Assembly: GCF_028369295.1 (NCBI RefSeq)
Contig: NZ_JAQMYP010000026.1
Span: forward strand, 62,001 to 126,000
Origin: Streptomyces sp. HD
GTDB lineage: Bacteria > Actinomycetota > Actinomycetes > Streptomycetales > Streptomycetaceae
Direction: 5' to 3'
Length of the DNA stretch: 64,000 nucleotides
The translations under genes and the position numbers were made by a program. How positions within the stretch are numbered: the stretch's first letter is position 1; each line of letters begins with the position of its first letter. This document shows positions 53,685 through 62,525 of the stretch, in pieces. The notes under the pieces are model-generated. The model was given only the letters and a program-made list of their open reading frames with translations, made no database searches and was not told where the DNA came from.

Positions 53685-55740
53685 GCTGAGGCGCTTCGGC
53701 CGGGGGAAGCTGCCGCGTGCCGCCCTGGTCGCACTGCTGGTGCTGCCCCTGCTGTACGGCGCCCTGTACCTGTGGTCGTTCTGGGACCCGTACGGCCGTC
53801 TCGACCGCATCCCCGTCGCGCTCGTGAACGACGACAAGGGGGCGGCCGTCGAGGGGAAGAAGCTCACGGCCGGCGCCGACCTCACCGAAGGGCTGCGCGA
53901 CAGCGAGGTCTTCGACTGGCACGAGGTGAGTGCCGCCGACGCCGAGAAGGGCGTCGAGAACGGCACCTACTACCTGTCGCTGACCATGCCGGCCGACTTC
54001 AGTGAGCGGATCGCCTCCAGCGCGGGCGCCTCGCCGGAGACGGGCGCCCTTCAGGTGCGTACGAACGACGCGAACAACTACATCGTCGGGCAGATCTCGC
54101 GCACGGTGTTCAGCGAGGTGCGCGAGGCCGCGTCCACGAAGGCGTCGCGGTCGTTCCTGGACCGGATCTTCGTGTCGTTCTCCGACATCCACGGCGCGAC
54201 GGTGAAGGCCGCGGACGGCGCCGACAAGCTCGAAGGCGGCATCGGGAAGGCGGAGAAGGGCTCCAAGGACCTCGCGGACGGGCTGAAGAGCGCCAAGGAG
54301 GGCAGCGGCAAGCTGTCCACGGGCCTGAAGAAGCTCAACAAGGGCGCGGCCGGGGTGGAGGACGGCACCAGGCGGGTCGCGGAGGGCACGCAGACGCTGG
54401 CCGACAAGGTCAACGGCATCCACCAGAAGGTCGGCCCGTTCGTCAAGGACAACGAGAAGGCCATCGGCGACACCGCCCAGCTGGTCGCCGACGCGTCGGG
54501 AGCGATGCGCAACAACCTCGACGACCTGGTGGAGCGGGCTCCGGCCGCCGCCAAGGGCGCCCACACGGCGTCCGACGCGCTGAACGTCATCTACAAGGCG
54601 CGCTGTGAGGACGCCGTACTGTCCGACCCGGCCTGCTCCGACCTGAAGAAGGCGAAGGAGTCCGCGGCGGACGTGGCGACGATCGCCGACGACCTCAACA
54701 CGCTGATCACCGACCAGAACGGCGACCTGAAGAAGCTCGACCAGCACCTCGCCACCCTCCAGAAGCAGTCCCAGGCGCTCGCCGACCGCGCGCCCCGCCT
54801 CTCCGAGGACCTCGACGACGCCGTCACCCGGATCAACCAGCTCAACGACGGGGCCGGCAAGGTCGCCGCGGGCGCCAAGAAGCTGCACTCGGGGATCGGC
54901 TCGGCCGGCACCGGCGCGGTGAAACTGGACTCCGGTGTGGGCGAGCTGAAGACCGGCGCCTACGACCTCAACGGCGGTATGTACAAGCTCGTCGACGGCT
55001 CCGGGAAGCTCTCGAACGGGCTGCACGACGGCGCGAAGCAGATCCCCGACTACGACAAGAAGGACCGCGACCAGCGCACGGAGGTCATGGCCGACCCCGT
55101 CCAGCTCGCCTCCAGGGATCTGCACAAGGCGCCCAACTACGGCACCGGTTTCGCCCCGTACTTCATCCCGCTGTCCCTGTGGGTGGGCTCGATGGTGGCG
55201 TACATGCTGATCTCGCCGATGAACCGGCGTGCGCTCGCCGCGGGCGCCTCCGCATGGCGGATCGCGCTGGCCGGCTGGCTGCCCGTGGTGGCGATCGGGG
55301 TGCTGCAGACGGTGGCGCTGATCTCGGTGCTGCACTGGGCGATCGGGCTTGAGATGGCGCGGGCGGCCGGGACGGTGGGCTTCCTGTTCCTGGTGACGGC
55401 GTGCTTCGCGGCGATCGTGCAGTGGCTGAACGCGCGCTTCGGGGCGGCGGGCCGGATCCTCGTCCTGGCCCTGCTGATGCTGCAGTTGACGTCCGCGGGC
55501 GGCACCTACCCGGTGCAGACCAGCCCCGCCTTCTTCAACGCGCTCCACCCCTTCCTGCCGATGAGCTACGTCGTGGAGGCGCTCAGGAGGCTCATCACGG
55601 GCGGCGGTCTGGAACCGGTGTGGCACGCGTGCGTGGTGCTCGTCGCCTTCACCGCGGGCGCCGTCGCGCTGACCGCGCTGTCGGCCCGTCGGCGGCAGGT
55701 GTGGACGCTCGACCGGCTGCACCCGGAGCTGAGCCTGTGA
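53656..55740 (+). CDS. YhgE/Pip family ABC-2-type membrane protein
   Basis: 694 residues. An N-terminal membrane segment (ALVALLVLPLLYGALYLWSFWDP) is followed by the YhgE motif IPVALVNDDKGA, a large extracytoplasmic region of about 450 residues with repeated coiled-coil segments (GADKLEGGIGKAEKGSKDLA, further G-x-x-x-L repeats), and five or six membrane segments at the C-terminus. Pip/YhgE proteins were first known as phage receptors in lactococci and are distantly related to MmpL and ABC-2 exporters; function is unclear. Genes around it: degenerate ATPase upstream (overlapping), TetR downstream (23 nt). Confidence 0.92.
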   Translation: MRSPRLAALELRRFGRGKLPRAALVALLVLPLLYGALYLWSFWDPYGRLDRIPVALVNDDKGAAVEGKKLTAGADLTEGLRDSEVFDWHEVSAADAEKGVENGTYYLSLTMPADFSERIASSAGASPETGALQVRTNDANNYIVGQISRTVFSEVREAASTKASRSFLDRIFVSFSDIHGATVKAADGADKLEGGIGKAEKGSKDLADGLKSAKEGSGKLSTGLKKLNKGAAGVEDGTRRVAEGTQTLADKVNGIHQKVGPFVKDNEKAIGDTAQLVADASGAMRNNLDDLVERAPAAAKGAHTASDALNVIYKARCEDAVLSDPACSDLKKAKESAADVATIADDLNTLITDQNGDLKKLDQHLATLQKQSQALADRAPRLSEDLDDAVTRINQLNDGAGKVAAGAKKLHSGIGSAGTGAVKLDSGVGELKTGAYDLNGGMYKLVDGSGKLSNGLHDGAKQIPDYDKKDRDQRTEVMADPVQLASRDLHKAPNYGTGFAPYFIPLSLWVGSMVAYMLISPMNRRALAAGASAWRIALAGWLPVVAIGVLQTVALISVLHWAIGLEMARAAGTVGFLFLVTACFAAIVQWLNARFGAAGRILVLALLMLQLTSAGGTYPVQTSPAFFNALHPFLPMSYVVEALRRLITGGGLEPVWHACVVLVAFTAGAVALTALSARRRQVWTLDRLHPELSL

Positions 55741-55763
55741 CCGCGCGCGGGACAATCAGTGCC

Positions 55764-56393
55764 ATGGAACGCAGCAACGCCCCGTCGGGCGGCAGCACGC
55801 GCCGCGAGGCCACCCGGCAGAAGCTCTACGAGGCGGCCGTCACGCTCATCGCCGAGCAGGGCTTCTCCGCCACCACGGTCGACGAGATCGCCGAGCGGGC
55901 CGGGGTGGCGAAGGGCACGGTCTACTACAACTTCGCCAGCAAGTCGGTCCTCTTCGAGGAACTGCTGCGGCACGGAGTGGGCCTCCTGACCGCCTCCCTG
56001 CGCGAGGCCGCCGAGCAGACCGCCCGGGAAGGCGGCGGCAAGGTGGACGCCCTGGACGCGATGATCCGCGCGGGGCTGGTCTTCATCGACCGCTACCCGT
56101 CCTTCACCCAGCTCTACGTCGCCGAGCTGTGGCGGACGAACCGGGCCTGGCAGTCCACGCTGATGGTGGTCCGGCAGCAGGCCGTGGCGGTCGTCGAGGG
56201 GGTGCTGCGCGAGGGCGTGGAGAACGGCGAGTTCAGCGAGGAGATCGACATCCAGCTGACCGCCGCCGCACTGGTCGGCATGGTCCTGGTGGCCGCGCTG
56301 GACTGGAAGTCCTTCCAGCCGGAGCGCTCCCTGGACGACGTGCACGCGGCGCTGTCCCGGCTGCTGCAGGGCCGGGTGAGCGGCAGCCGCTGA
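55764..56393 (+). CDS. TetR family transcriptional regulator
   Basis: 209 residues. The TetR helix-turn-helix is clear (RQKLYEAAVTLIAEQGFSAT, then TVDEIAERAGVAKGTVYYNF at 38-57). The C-terminal ligand domain (about 70-205) is AcrR-like. It lies 23 nt after the YhgE/Pip gene and likely represses the operon through the palindrome at 52806-52819; that link is inference. GACAAT just before the start could be an internal promoter with a leaderless message. Confidence 0.95.
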   Translation: MERSNAPSGGSTRREATRQKLYEAAVTLIAEQGFSATTVDEIAERAGVAKGTVYYNFASKSVLFEELLRHGVGLLTASLREAAEQTAREGGGKVDALDAMIRAGLVFIDRYPSFTQLYVAELWRTNRAWQSTLMVVRQQAVAVVEGVLREGVENGEFSEEIDIQLTAAALVGMVLVAALDWKSFQPERSLDDVHAALSRLLQGRVSGSR

Positions 56394-56406
56394 CCCGGCC
56401 GGCGTG

Positions 56407-56436
56407 ACGCGCGCGTGTGGCAGAGCACGCGCGCGT
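56407..56436 (+). terminator. Hairpin terminator after the TetR gene
   Basis: An 11-bp stem, ACGCGCGCGTG pairing with CACGCGCGCGT, with an 8-nt loop, 13 nt after the TetR stop. Confidence 0.7.
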
Positions 56437-56507
56437 GCATGAGAAAGCGCCGGTCCGAAGTGGCCGCGTCCCCCGCGGGCCACTGTCGAACCGGCGCCCT
56501 CTCGTAC

Positions 56508-56545
56508 TCCCCCGTTTTCCCCCGTTTTCCCCCGTGTTCCCCCGT
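56508..56545. repeat. 10-bp tandem repeat CCCCCGTTTT with G-quadruplex potential
   Basis: Almost four direct copies of CCCCCGTTTT (the third reads CCCCCGTGTT, the fourth CCCCCGTCGG). The minus strand has four runs of five G separated by five-base loops, the pattern of a G-quadruplex. Confidence 0.85.
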
Positions 56546-56813
56546 CGGACCCCCGTTCGGTCGTTCCCCCGGGTCCCCCGGTCTCACTCCCGCCGACGCC
56601 TGGTCGGCGGAAGGAGCGGATCCGGGGCCGCTCCGTTCCGGCGCCCCGTGTCGCCGGTGCGGAGCCGATCCCCTTCTCCGTGCCTCCACTCTCTCGTTCA
56701 CGCAGGTCGGCCCCCATCCGCGCGCGTACTCATCTCACCGACTAGGTACGCGTACTCAGAGCTGCGCACTCACCCCCAGGACCGTCCGTTGCCGACTGGT
56801 TACGATCACGTCC

Positions 56814-57428
56814 GTGTCTGTACTCCCCTTGGTGTTCACAAGCGGCTGGGCCAGCGGCGTCAACGCGTACGCGGTAGTGCTGCTCCTCGGCATATTCGGC
56901 GCGACGGGACTGAGCGACGAGGTACCCGCGGCGCTGCAGCGGCCCGACGTCCTGATAGCGGCCGGCGTGCTGTTCCTCTGCGAGGCCGTCGCCGACAAGA
57001 TCCCGTACGTGGACTCGGCCTGGGACGCGGTGCACACCGTGATCCGGCCGGTCGCGGGCGCGGTCGTCGCGGCGCTGCTCGCCGGGCAGAGCGGGTCGGT
57101 GCCGGAGCTGGCGGCGGGCGCGGTCGGCGGTTCGACGGCGCTGCTGAGCCATCTGGTCAAGGCCGGGACGCGGATGGCGGTCAACAGCTCGCCCGAGCCG
57201 TTCAGCAACGTCGTGGTGAGCCTCGCCGAGGACCTCGGGGTCGCCGCGATCATCACCTTCGCGATCTTCAACCCCGTGGCGGCGGCCGTCATCGCGGGCG
57301 CTCTCCTGCTCGCCGGTCTGTTCCTGCTCTACTTCCTGGTCTCCCGGATCCGTCGCTTCCTGCGGCGCCGGGCCGAGCGGCGGGCGGAGAAACGGCTCGC
57401 GCAGTCGATGGCGCAGGGCTCCGGCTGA
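56814..57428 (+). CDS. DUF4126 membrane protein
   Basis: 204 residues from GTG 56814, starting VSVLPLVFTSGWASGVNAYA, the typical N-terminus of DUF4126. Four to five membrane segments (one is RPVAGAVVAALLAGQ, others include DLGVAAIITFAIFNPVAAAV and GALLLAGLFLLYFLVSRI), and a basic C-terminal tail (RRFLRRRAERRAEKRL). No Shine-Dalgarno sequence; a TACGAT hexamer at 56801-56806 suggests a leaderless transcript. Function unknown. Confidence 0.88.
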   Translation: MSVLPLVFTSGWASGVNAYAVVLLLGIFGATGLSDEVPAALQRPDVLIAAGVLFLCEAVADKIPYVDSAWDAVHTVIRPVAGAVVAALLAGQSGSVPELAAGAVGGSTALLSHLVKAGTRMAVNSSPEPFSNVVVSLAEDLGVAAIITFAIFNPVAAAVIAGALLLAGLFLLYFLVSRIRRFLRRRAERRAEKRLAQSMAQGSG

Positions 57429-57483
57429 GCCGTCGTCCGAGGTCAGTGGGCCGCTGTCGGTGGAGGCCGATAAAGTCCCACGC

Positions 57484-58995
57484 ATGGCACGGATTGCGGT
57501 GATCGGCGCCGGGATGGGCGCGATGGCGGCTGCTGCCCGGCTGGCCGTCGCGGGCCACCGGGTGGCGGTGTACGAGCGTACGGAGACGTACGGCGGAGCG
57601 GTGCGCCGCTTCGAGCGCGACGGCTTCGGCTTCGACACGGGACCGGGACTGCTCCCGCTGCCCGCCGTGTACCGCGATCTGTTCATCAAGACCGGCAAGG
57701 AGCCGCTGGAGGCGTGCGTCGAGCTGGTCCAGGTCGACCCGTCGGCGCGGCACGTCTTCGCCGACGGCACCGAGGTGTCGCTGCCGAACGCCTCGCGCGC
57801 GGGTGTGGTGGCGGCTCTGGACGAGGCCCTCGGCGCCGGGACCGGCGACCGCTGGGGCGATTTCCTGGTCCGCGCCCGCGAGGCCTGGGACCGCACGCGC
57901 AGACCGCTCCTGGAGGAGCCCCTGTGGCCCAACTGGCAGGTGCTGGCCGAGCGCGAGCCCTACCCGTCGGTCCCGCACAAGCGCCTCCTGCGCACCCGCC
58001 GGGCCGGCACGCTCGCCGAGGTCGGCGCCTGGGAGCTGCGCGACGCCCGGCTCATCGCCCTGCTGGAGAGCCACGCGCTCGGTTACGGCCTGGATGCCCG
58101 TGTCACCCCGGCGAGCGCGGCGGTGCTGCCGTACCTGGAGCACGCCTTCGGGATCTGGTATGTCCGGGGCGGCATACGGGAGTTGGCGCGGGCGGTGTAC
58201 GAGCGGTGCACGGCGCGGAGGGTCGAGTTCCACTTCGGTGCGGAGGTCACCGGGGTCGTGGAGAAGGACGGCCGGGCGGCGGGGCTGGAGCTGGCCGACG
58301 GCGCGGTGGCGGAGGCCGACATGGTCGTCGGCAACGGGCCGTGGCGCCTGAGCGGCCTGGCGCGCGGCCGTGAGCTGTACGTGGCGGAGGAGGTCGAGCC
58401 GGGCCCCGAGGGCATGTCCCCGGGCCGGGCGGTGGTCTGCCTGGCGCTGCGCGGGGCGCGGGAGGCGGGCGCCGCTCACCGCACGGTGGTGCACACCCCG
58501 GACCGGCAGGCCGAGTTGGACGCCCTCGGGCTCGGCGAGCCGCCCGCACACCCGACGGTCCGGATCGACCGCCCGGACGACGCGGCCCTGCGCCCCGACG
58601 ACGCGCACGAGTCCGTGGTGCTCACGGCCACGGTGCCGTCGCAGACGCGCTACGACTGGACCGCGGCGGGTGCCGCCGACGCCTTCGCGGACCGGATGGT
58701 CACCGCCGCCGAGCGGGCCCTGCCCGGCCTGCGTAAGCGCGTGCTGTGGCGCGAGGTCCGTACACCGGAGCACACCCGGCAGGAGACGGGGGCCGAGGGC
58801 GGCGGGGTGCCCGCGCCGGCGCTGGCCGCGGCGGAGGGGAGCTTCCTGCGCCCGTCCAACAGCACCCGCGTACCGGGCCTGTTCACCGTCGGCGGCTGGT
58901 CCCATCCCGGCGGTGGTCTCCCCCACGCCGGTATGTCGGGCGCGCTGGTGTCCGGGCTGATCGTGGAGGGGCCGGATTTCCGGGGCTCGCAGTGA
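57484..58995 (+). CDS. CrtI-like FAD-dependent oxidoreductase
   Basis: 503 residues. The N-terminal dinucleotide-binding motif is VIGAGMGAMAAAARLAVAGH, ending in VYER, and the C-terminal signature LFTVGGWSHPGGGLPHAGMS matches the phytoene desaturase/CrtI family. No other carotenoid genes are adjacent, so the substrate may be another hydrophobic compound. ATG 57484 has no good ribosome-binding site (GGAGG stands 17 nt upstream), while TAAAGT eight bases before could be a -10. The DUF4126 gene lies 55 nt upstream. Confidence 0.9.
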   Translation: MARIAVIGAGMGAMAAAARLAVAGHRVAVYERTETYGGAVRRFERDGFGFDTGPGLLPLPAVYRDLFIKTGKEPLEACVELVQVDPSARHVFADGTEVSLPNASRAGVVAALDEALGAGTGDRWGDFLVRAREAWDRTRRPLLEEPLWPNWQVLAEREPYPSVPHKRLLRTRRAGTLAEVGAWELRDARLIALLESHALGYGLDARVTPASAAVLPYLEHAFGIWYVRGGIRELARAVYERCTARRVEFHFGAEVTGVVEKDGRAAGLELADGAVAEADMVVGNGPWRLSGLARGRELYVAEEVEPGPEGMSPGRAVVCLALRGAREAGAAHRTVVHTPDRQAELDALGLGEPPAHPTVRIDRPDDAALRPDDAHESVVLTATVPSQTRYDWTAAGAADAFADRMVTAAERALPGLRKRVLWREVRTPEHTRQETGAEGGGVPAPALAAAEGSFLRPSNSTRVPGLFTVGGWSHPGGGLPHAGMSGALVSGLIVEGPDFRGSQ

Positions 58996-59025
58996 TCCCC
59001 GGCCAGGCCGAGATCGGGTAGGCCG

Positions 59026-60009
59026 TCAGAAGCGGTACTGCTCGTCGTACCCCTGATCCTGCCCTTGGCCGTGCCCCTGCTGGCCGTTGCCCTGGTACGG
59101 GTACGGCTGCTCGGGCGGGAGGTCGCCGCCGTATGCCTCGTCGGTGCGCTGCTGCGGGACCCAGACGCCGCCGGGCGGGGTCGTCTCGCCGTAGGTGCCG
59201 GTGGCGTACTGGTCCTGGCCGTAGCCCTGCTGGCCGTACTGCTGCTGGCCGTAGGCGTCGTAGCCGGCGCCGCCGTAGGTCTGGGTGCCGACGTACGGGT
59301 CGGAGTAGGAGGCGTACTGCTGGCCGTTCGCGTCGTAGCCGTACTGCTGCTGGTCGTAGCCGGAGTAGCCGTCGTACCCGTACCCCTGGTCGGCCGTCGC
59401 GTACTGGTCCTGGGACTGGCCGGCGGCGGCGTAGTTCTGGTTGGCGGCGGCGTAGGCGGAGTCGCTGTATATGCCGTACGAGCCGGTGTCCTCCGGCAGG
59501 GGCTGCGGCTCGTAGACGGAGGTCGTCTCGGCGGTGGTGGGCTGGGCCTGGCGCGAGGGGGTGAAGACGTCGTCGCGGTCGTAGTCGTCCGGGCCGTAGC
59601 CGACGCCGTCCTGGGCGTACTTGCGGTCGTCGTGACCGTATGTGCCGTCGCCGCCGAATCCGTCCTCGGACGCCTCAAGGTCGGAGACCTGCAGGGTCGG
59701 CTCCTGGCGCTCCGTTTCGTCGCGGCGGCGCTTGGCGGCCAGCGGGCCCAGGGCCGGGGCGGAGACCGCCCAGCCGGCCGAGAAGCCGCGGCGGAACGAC
59801 AGCGTGACGTAGGTCTGGCCGACGGCGAAGGCGGCCGCGCCCAGTCCGATGACGACGACCTGAGAGATCAGCACCCCGGCCACGACGCCGAGGAAGCCGA
59901 GGAAGGCGAGCAGCCGCCAGCGCAGGCGTGCCTTGTACTGCAGCAGCACCTCGCCGAGCAGCCACAGCGCGACGACGCCGAACGCGATGTAGAGGACCGT
60001 CCAGCCCAT
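59026..60009 (-). CDS. Membrane protein with Tyr/Gln/Gly-rich prion-like tail
   Basis: 327 residues. The first 110 hold three membrane segments (LYIAFGVVALWLLGEVLL, LLAFLGFLGVVAGVLI, VVVIGLGAAAFAVGQTY). From residue about 130 to the end the sequence is a low-complexity tail of Tyr, Gln, Gly, Asp and Ala (GYGYDGYSGYDQQQYGYDAN and many YG/QQY repeats). Such a composition resembles prion-like or phase-separating domains; the tail should be cytoplasmic if the count of three segments holds. No family with known function is recognised. It is co-directional with metF, whose end is 58 nt upstream. Confidence 0.88.
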   Translation of the reverse strand: MGWTVLYIAFGVVALWLLGEVLLQYKARLRWRLLAFLGFLGVVAGVLISQVVVIGLGAAAFAVGQTYVTLSFRRGFSAGWAVSAPALGPLAAKRRRDETERQEPTLQVSDLEASEDGFGGDGTYGHDDRKYAQDGVGYGPDDYDRDDVFTPSRQAQPTTAETTSVYEPQPLPEDTGSYGIYSDSAYAAANQNYAAAGQSQDQYATADQGYGYDGYSGYDQQQYGYDANGQQYASYSDPYVGTQTYGGAGYDAYGQQQYGQQGYGQDQYATGTYGETTPPGGVWVPQQRTDEAYGGDLPPEQPYPYQGNGQQGHGQGQDQGYDEQYRF

Positions 60010-60066
60010 GTACGCCCCTCTCCCAGTGGCCGCCTACGCAGTGTGACGTATACCAGTACGGCCGGT

Positions 60067-60990
60067 CTAGGCCTGCGGTGGGTGGTGCAGGCCCAGGTTC
60101 TCGTAGATTTCCAGGGTCGCCGTGGAGTTGTTGAGCGTGATGAAGTGCAGTCCGGGCACTCCCTCGGCCAGTAGCCGCGCGCAGAACTCCGTGGCGAACT
60201 CGATCCCGATCGAGCGTACAGCCGCCGGATCGTCCTTTGCTGTGAGGATCCGCTCTTTCAGGGCGGCCGGGAAGGCGGCGTTGGTGAGGGACGGGATCCG
60301 CTCCAGCGTCTTTACGCTGGCAATCGGCATGATCTCCGGGATGATCGGGGTGTCGCAGCCGGCGGCCGACACGCGGTCGCGCAAACGCAGATAGTCCTCC
60401 GGTTCGAAGAACATCTGCGTGATCGCGTAGTCCGCGCCGGCCCGGCACTTGTCGACGAAGTTACGGACGTCGCTCTCCCAGTCGGCGGAGCGGGGGTGCA
60501 TCGCGGGGAAGGCCGCGACGCCCACGCAGAAATCGCCGGACGCCTTGATCAGTTCGACCAGTTCGGCGGCGTAGGCCAGGCCCTGGGGGTGCGGCACCCA
60601 CTCGCCCAGCGGGTCGCCGGGCGGGTCGCCGCGCAGCGCCAGCATGTTGCGGATCCCGGCGTCGGCGTACTGGCCGATGATGTTGCGCAGGTCGGCCACC
60701 GAGTGGTCGACGGCGGTGAGGTGGGCGATCGGCGTGAGGGTGGTGTCCGAGGCGATCGCCTCGGTCGCCTTGACCGTGCCGGCGCGGGTGGAACCGCCCG
60801 CGCCGTAGGTCACGGAGACGAAGTCGGGTCCGACGGCCTCGACCCGGCGCAGCGCGTTCCACAGGTTCCGCTCGCCCTTCGGGGTCTTGGGCGCGTAGAA
60901 CTCGAAGGAATACGTCGTCTTGCCGGTCGCGAGCATCTCGCGCACGGTACGAGCGTGGTCCGACCTGATGGATGCGGTGCCGAGGGCCAT
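60067..60990 (-). CDS. metF: 5,10-methylenetetrahydrofolate reductase
   Basis: 307 residues, a flavoprotein TIM barrel making 5-methyltetrahydrofolate for methionine synthesis. Signatures: [18 protein letters not shown] (with the catalytic Glu), [20 protein letters not shown] and [14 protein letters not shown]. The length fits the bacterial enzyme. The 174 bp upstream (60991-61164) has no gene and separates it from thiE on the same strand; no SAM or cobalamin riboswitch is recognisable there. Confidence 0.97.
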   Translation of the reverse strand: MALGTASIRSDHARTVREMLATGKTTYSFEFYAPKTPKGERNLWNALRRVEAVGPDFVSVTYGAGGSTRAGTVKATEAIASDTTLTPIAHLTAVDHSVADLRNIIGQYADAGIRNMLALRGDPPGDPLGEWVPHPQGLAYAAELVELIKASGDFCVGVAAFPAMHPRSADWESDVRNFVDKCRAGADYAITQMFFEPEDYLRLRDRVSAAGCDTPIIPEIMPIASVKTLERIPSLTNAAFPAALKERILTAKDDPAAVRSIGIEFATEFCARLLAEGVPGLHFITLNNSTATLEIYENLGLHHPPQA

Positions 60991-61164
60991 ACTCGCAGGT
61001 TAACCAGGGCCCCCCGGTCCCCCAACCGAACACTGGACATTTGCCCGATTTGTCGGGCTGTCGTCCACTCCTTGGACAAGGAAGGGCCAAAACAAGGCCG
61101 ATTTCCCACGGGACGATGACGGGGCCGACCACTGGCTGAGACGTGCGGCTTCGGTCTGCCGCGG

Positions 61165-61827
61165 CTACATCTGCCGCAGCCGCTTCGCGAACTCCGCCGA
61201 CGCCGCACCCGGGTCGTCCGCCTCCGTGATCGCCCGTACGACGACGACCCGGCGGGCGCCCGCCTCCAGCACCTCGTCGAGGTTGCCGAGGTCGATGCCG
61301 CCGATGGCGAACCAGGGGCGGTCGGTGCCCAGGGCTGCGGTGTGGCGAACCAGGTCGAGGCCGGGGGCGTGGCGGCCGGGCTTGGTGGGGGTGGGCCAGC
61401 AGGGGCCGGTGCAGAAGTAGTCCACGCCGTCCTGGGCGGCGGCCGCGTCGGCCTCGGAGTCGGAGTGCGTGGATCGGCCGATCAGGACGTCGTCGCCGAG
61501 GATCGCGCGGGCGGCGGGGACCGGGAGGTCGCCCTGGCCGAGGTGCAGGACGTCGGCGCCCGCGGCATGGGCCACGTCGGCACGGTCGTTGACCGCGAGG
61601 AGCTTGCCGTGCCGGGCGCAGGCGTCGGCGAAGACCTTCAGGTGCTCCAGTTCCTCGCCCGCCTCCATGCCCTTGTCCCGCAGCTGCACGATGTCCACCC
61701 CGCCGGCCAGCACGGCGTCCAGGAACTCCGCGAGGTCGCCCTGCCGCCTCCGGGCGTCTGTGCAGAGGTAGAGCCGGGCGTCGGCGAGCTGGCTGCGGGC
61801 GTTGGCTGCGGTGACGGTGTCGGACAT
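61165..61827 (-). CDS. thiE: Thiamine-phosphate synthase
   Basis: 220 residues from ATG 61827 with AGGGGG upstream. It joins the thiazole phosphate and HMP diphosphate moieties to thiamine phosphate. Motifs: [47 protein letters not shown] and [12 protein letters not shown] (phosphate binding; Cys replaces the usual Val). No TPP riboswitch is seen upstream, although thiamine genes in Streptomyces often have one elsewhere. Confidence 0.96.
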   Translation of the reverse strand: MSDTVTAANARSQLADARLYLCTDARRRQGDLAEFLDAVLAGGVDIVQLRDKGMEAGEELEHLKVFADACARHGKLLAVNDRADVAHAAGADVLHLGQGDLPVPAARAILGDDVLIGRSTHSDSEADAAAAQDGVDYFCTGPCWPTPTKPGRHAPGLDLVRHTAALGTDRPWFAIGGIDLGNLDEVLEAGARRVVVVRAITEADDPGAASAEFAKRLRQM

Positions 61828-61951
61828 GCGGGTGCCCCCTGGTGGTCGGGTTGCCGGGCGGGTGACGTCGGGCTGGTGCCGGACCCCACGCACGGTAGCC
61901 GGAGCGGCGCGGGCGGTGTCTCCCGGCGGCCCGCGGCGGTGCTGTCGTCGA

Positions 61952-62057
61952 GGGCGTACGGGCCGGGGCGGTGGCCCCGGCGAGCGTGCTCGGCCACGGC
62001 CGTGGGGCCGTGCTCGACCGCGGCCGTGGCCCGCAGGCCCCGACCCGTACGCCGAAC
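61952..62057. repeat. Long imperfect inverted repeat with nested hairpins
   Basis: Outer arms GGGCGTACGGGCCGGGGC (from 61953) and GGCCCCGACCCGTACGCC (ending 62053) pair with one mismatch. Between them GGCCACGGCCGTGG and CGCGGCCGTGGCC form further hairpins. The element fills the gap between thiE and the Rv2175c-like gene, both on the minus strand, and could terminate the latter's transcript. Confidence 0.75.
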
Positions 62058-62081
62058 GGTGTTCGGATCCGGGTTTTCAGA

Positions 62082-62447
62082 TCAGACGGCGAGCGCCTGG
62101 GCGCGGCGCTTCACCTCCGTGCCGCGATTCTCGCTGAGGGCCTGTGCGGGGGTACCGGGCAGGCTCTCGTCGGGGGTGAACAGCCACTCCAGCATCTCTT
62201 CGTCCGTGAAGCCGTCGTCCCGCAGGAGCGTCAGGGTCCCGGACAGGCCCTTGACGACCTTGTCCCCGTCGATGAAGGCGGCAGGGACGTGCAGCGCGCG
62301 GTTCTCACCACGGCGTACGGCGATGAGCTGGCCCTCCTTGACCAGCTGCCGGACGCGCGTCACCTCGACGCCGAGCTGTTCGGCGATGTCGGGCAGGGTG
62401 AGCCAGGCGGGGACGAGAGCATCGATCTTTGCGTCAATCTCGGTCAC
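62082..62447 (-). CDS. Rv2175c-type DNA-binding protein
   Basis: 121 residues from GTG 62447; an in-frame GTG at 62471 is possible. The N-terminal half is a winged helix-turn-helix (WLTLPDIAEQLGVEVTRVRQ), and the rest (ENRALHVPAAFIDGDKVVKG, TLTLLRDDGFTDEEMLEWLF) matches the Rv2175c family. In M. tuberculosis Rv2175c binds DNA and is phosphorylated by PknL, encoded next to it. Here the kinase is not in the window to the left and may lie elsewhere. No DNA target is known. Confidence 0.9.
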   Translation of the reverse strand: MTEIDAKIDALVPAWLTLPDIAEQLGVEVTRVRQLVKEGQLIAVRRGENRALHVPAAFIDGDKVVKGLSGTLTLLRDDGFTDEEMLEWLFTPDESLPGTPAQALSENRGTEVKRRAQALAV

Positions 62448-62525
62448 GGGAACAAGCCTGCCATCTGCCACTGACAGTCGGAAGCCAGGCCGGTCCACCC
62501 GGGAGGAGGCGTCGCCCTCGACGCG

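Larger units (their letters stand above)
56394..56813. other. Gene-free region between TetR and DUF4126 genes
   Basis: 420 bp. It contains the TetR terminator (56407-56436), a C-rich tandem repeat (56508-56545) and, near its end, TACGAT at 56801-56806, a plausible -10 for the next gene. Open frames crossing it do not look coding. Confidence 0.6.

Noticed and set aside
61828-62081. TPP riboswitch upstream of thiE
   Set aside because: The conserved TPP sequences (CTGAGA and the ACCTGATC-type element) are not seen; only a GC-rich inverted repeat is present.
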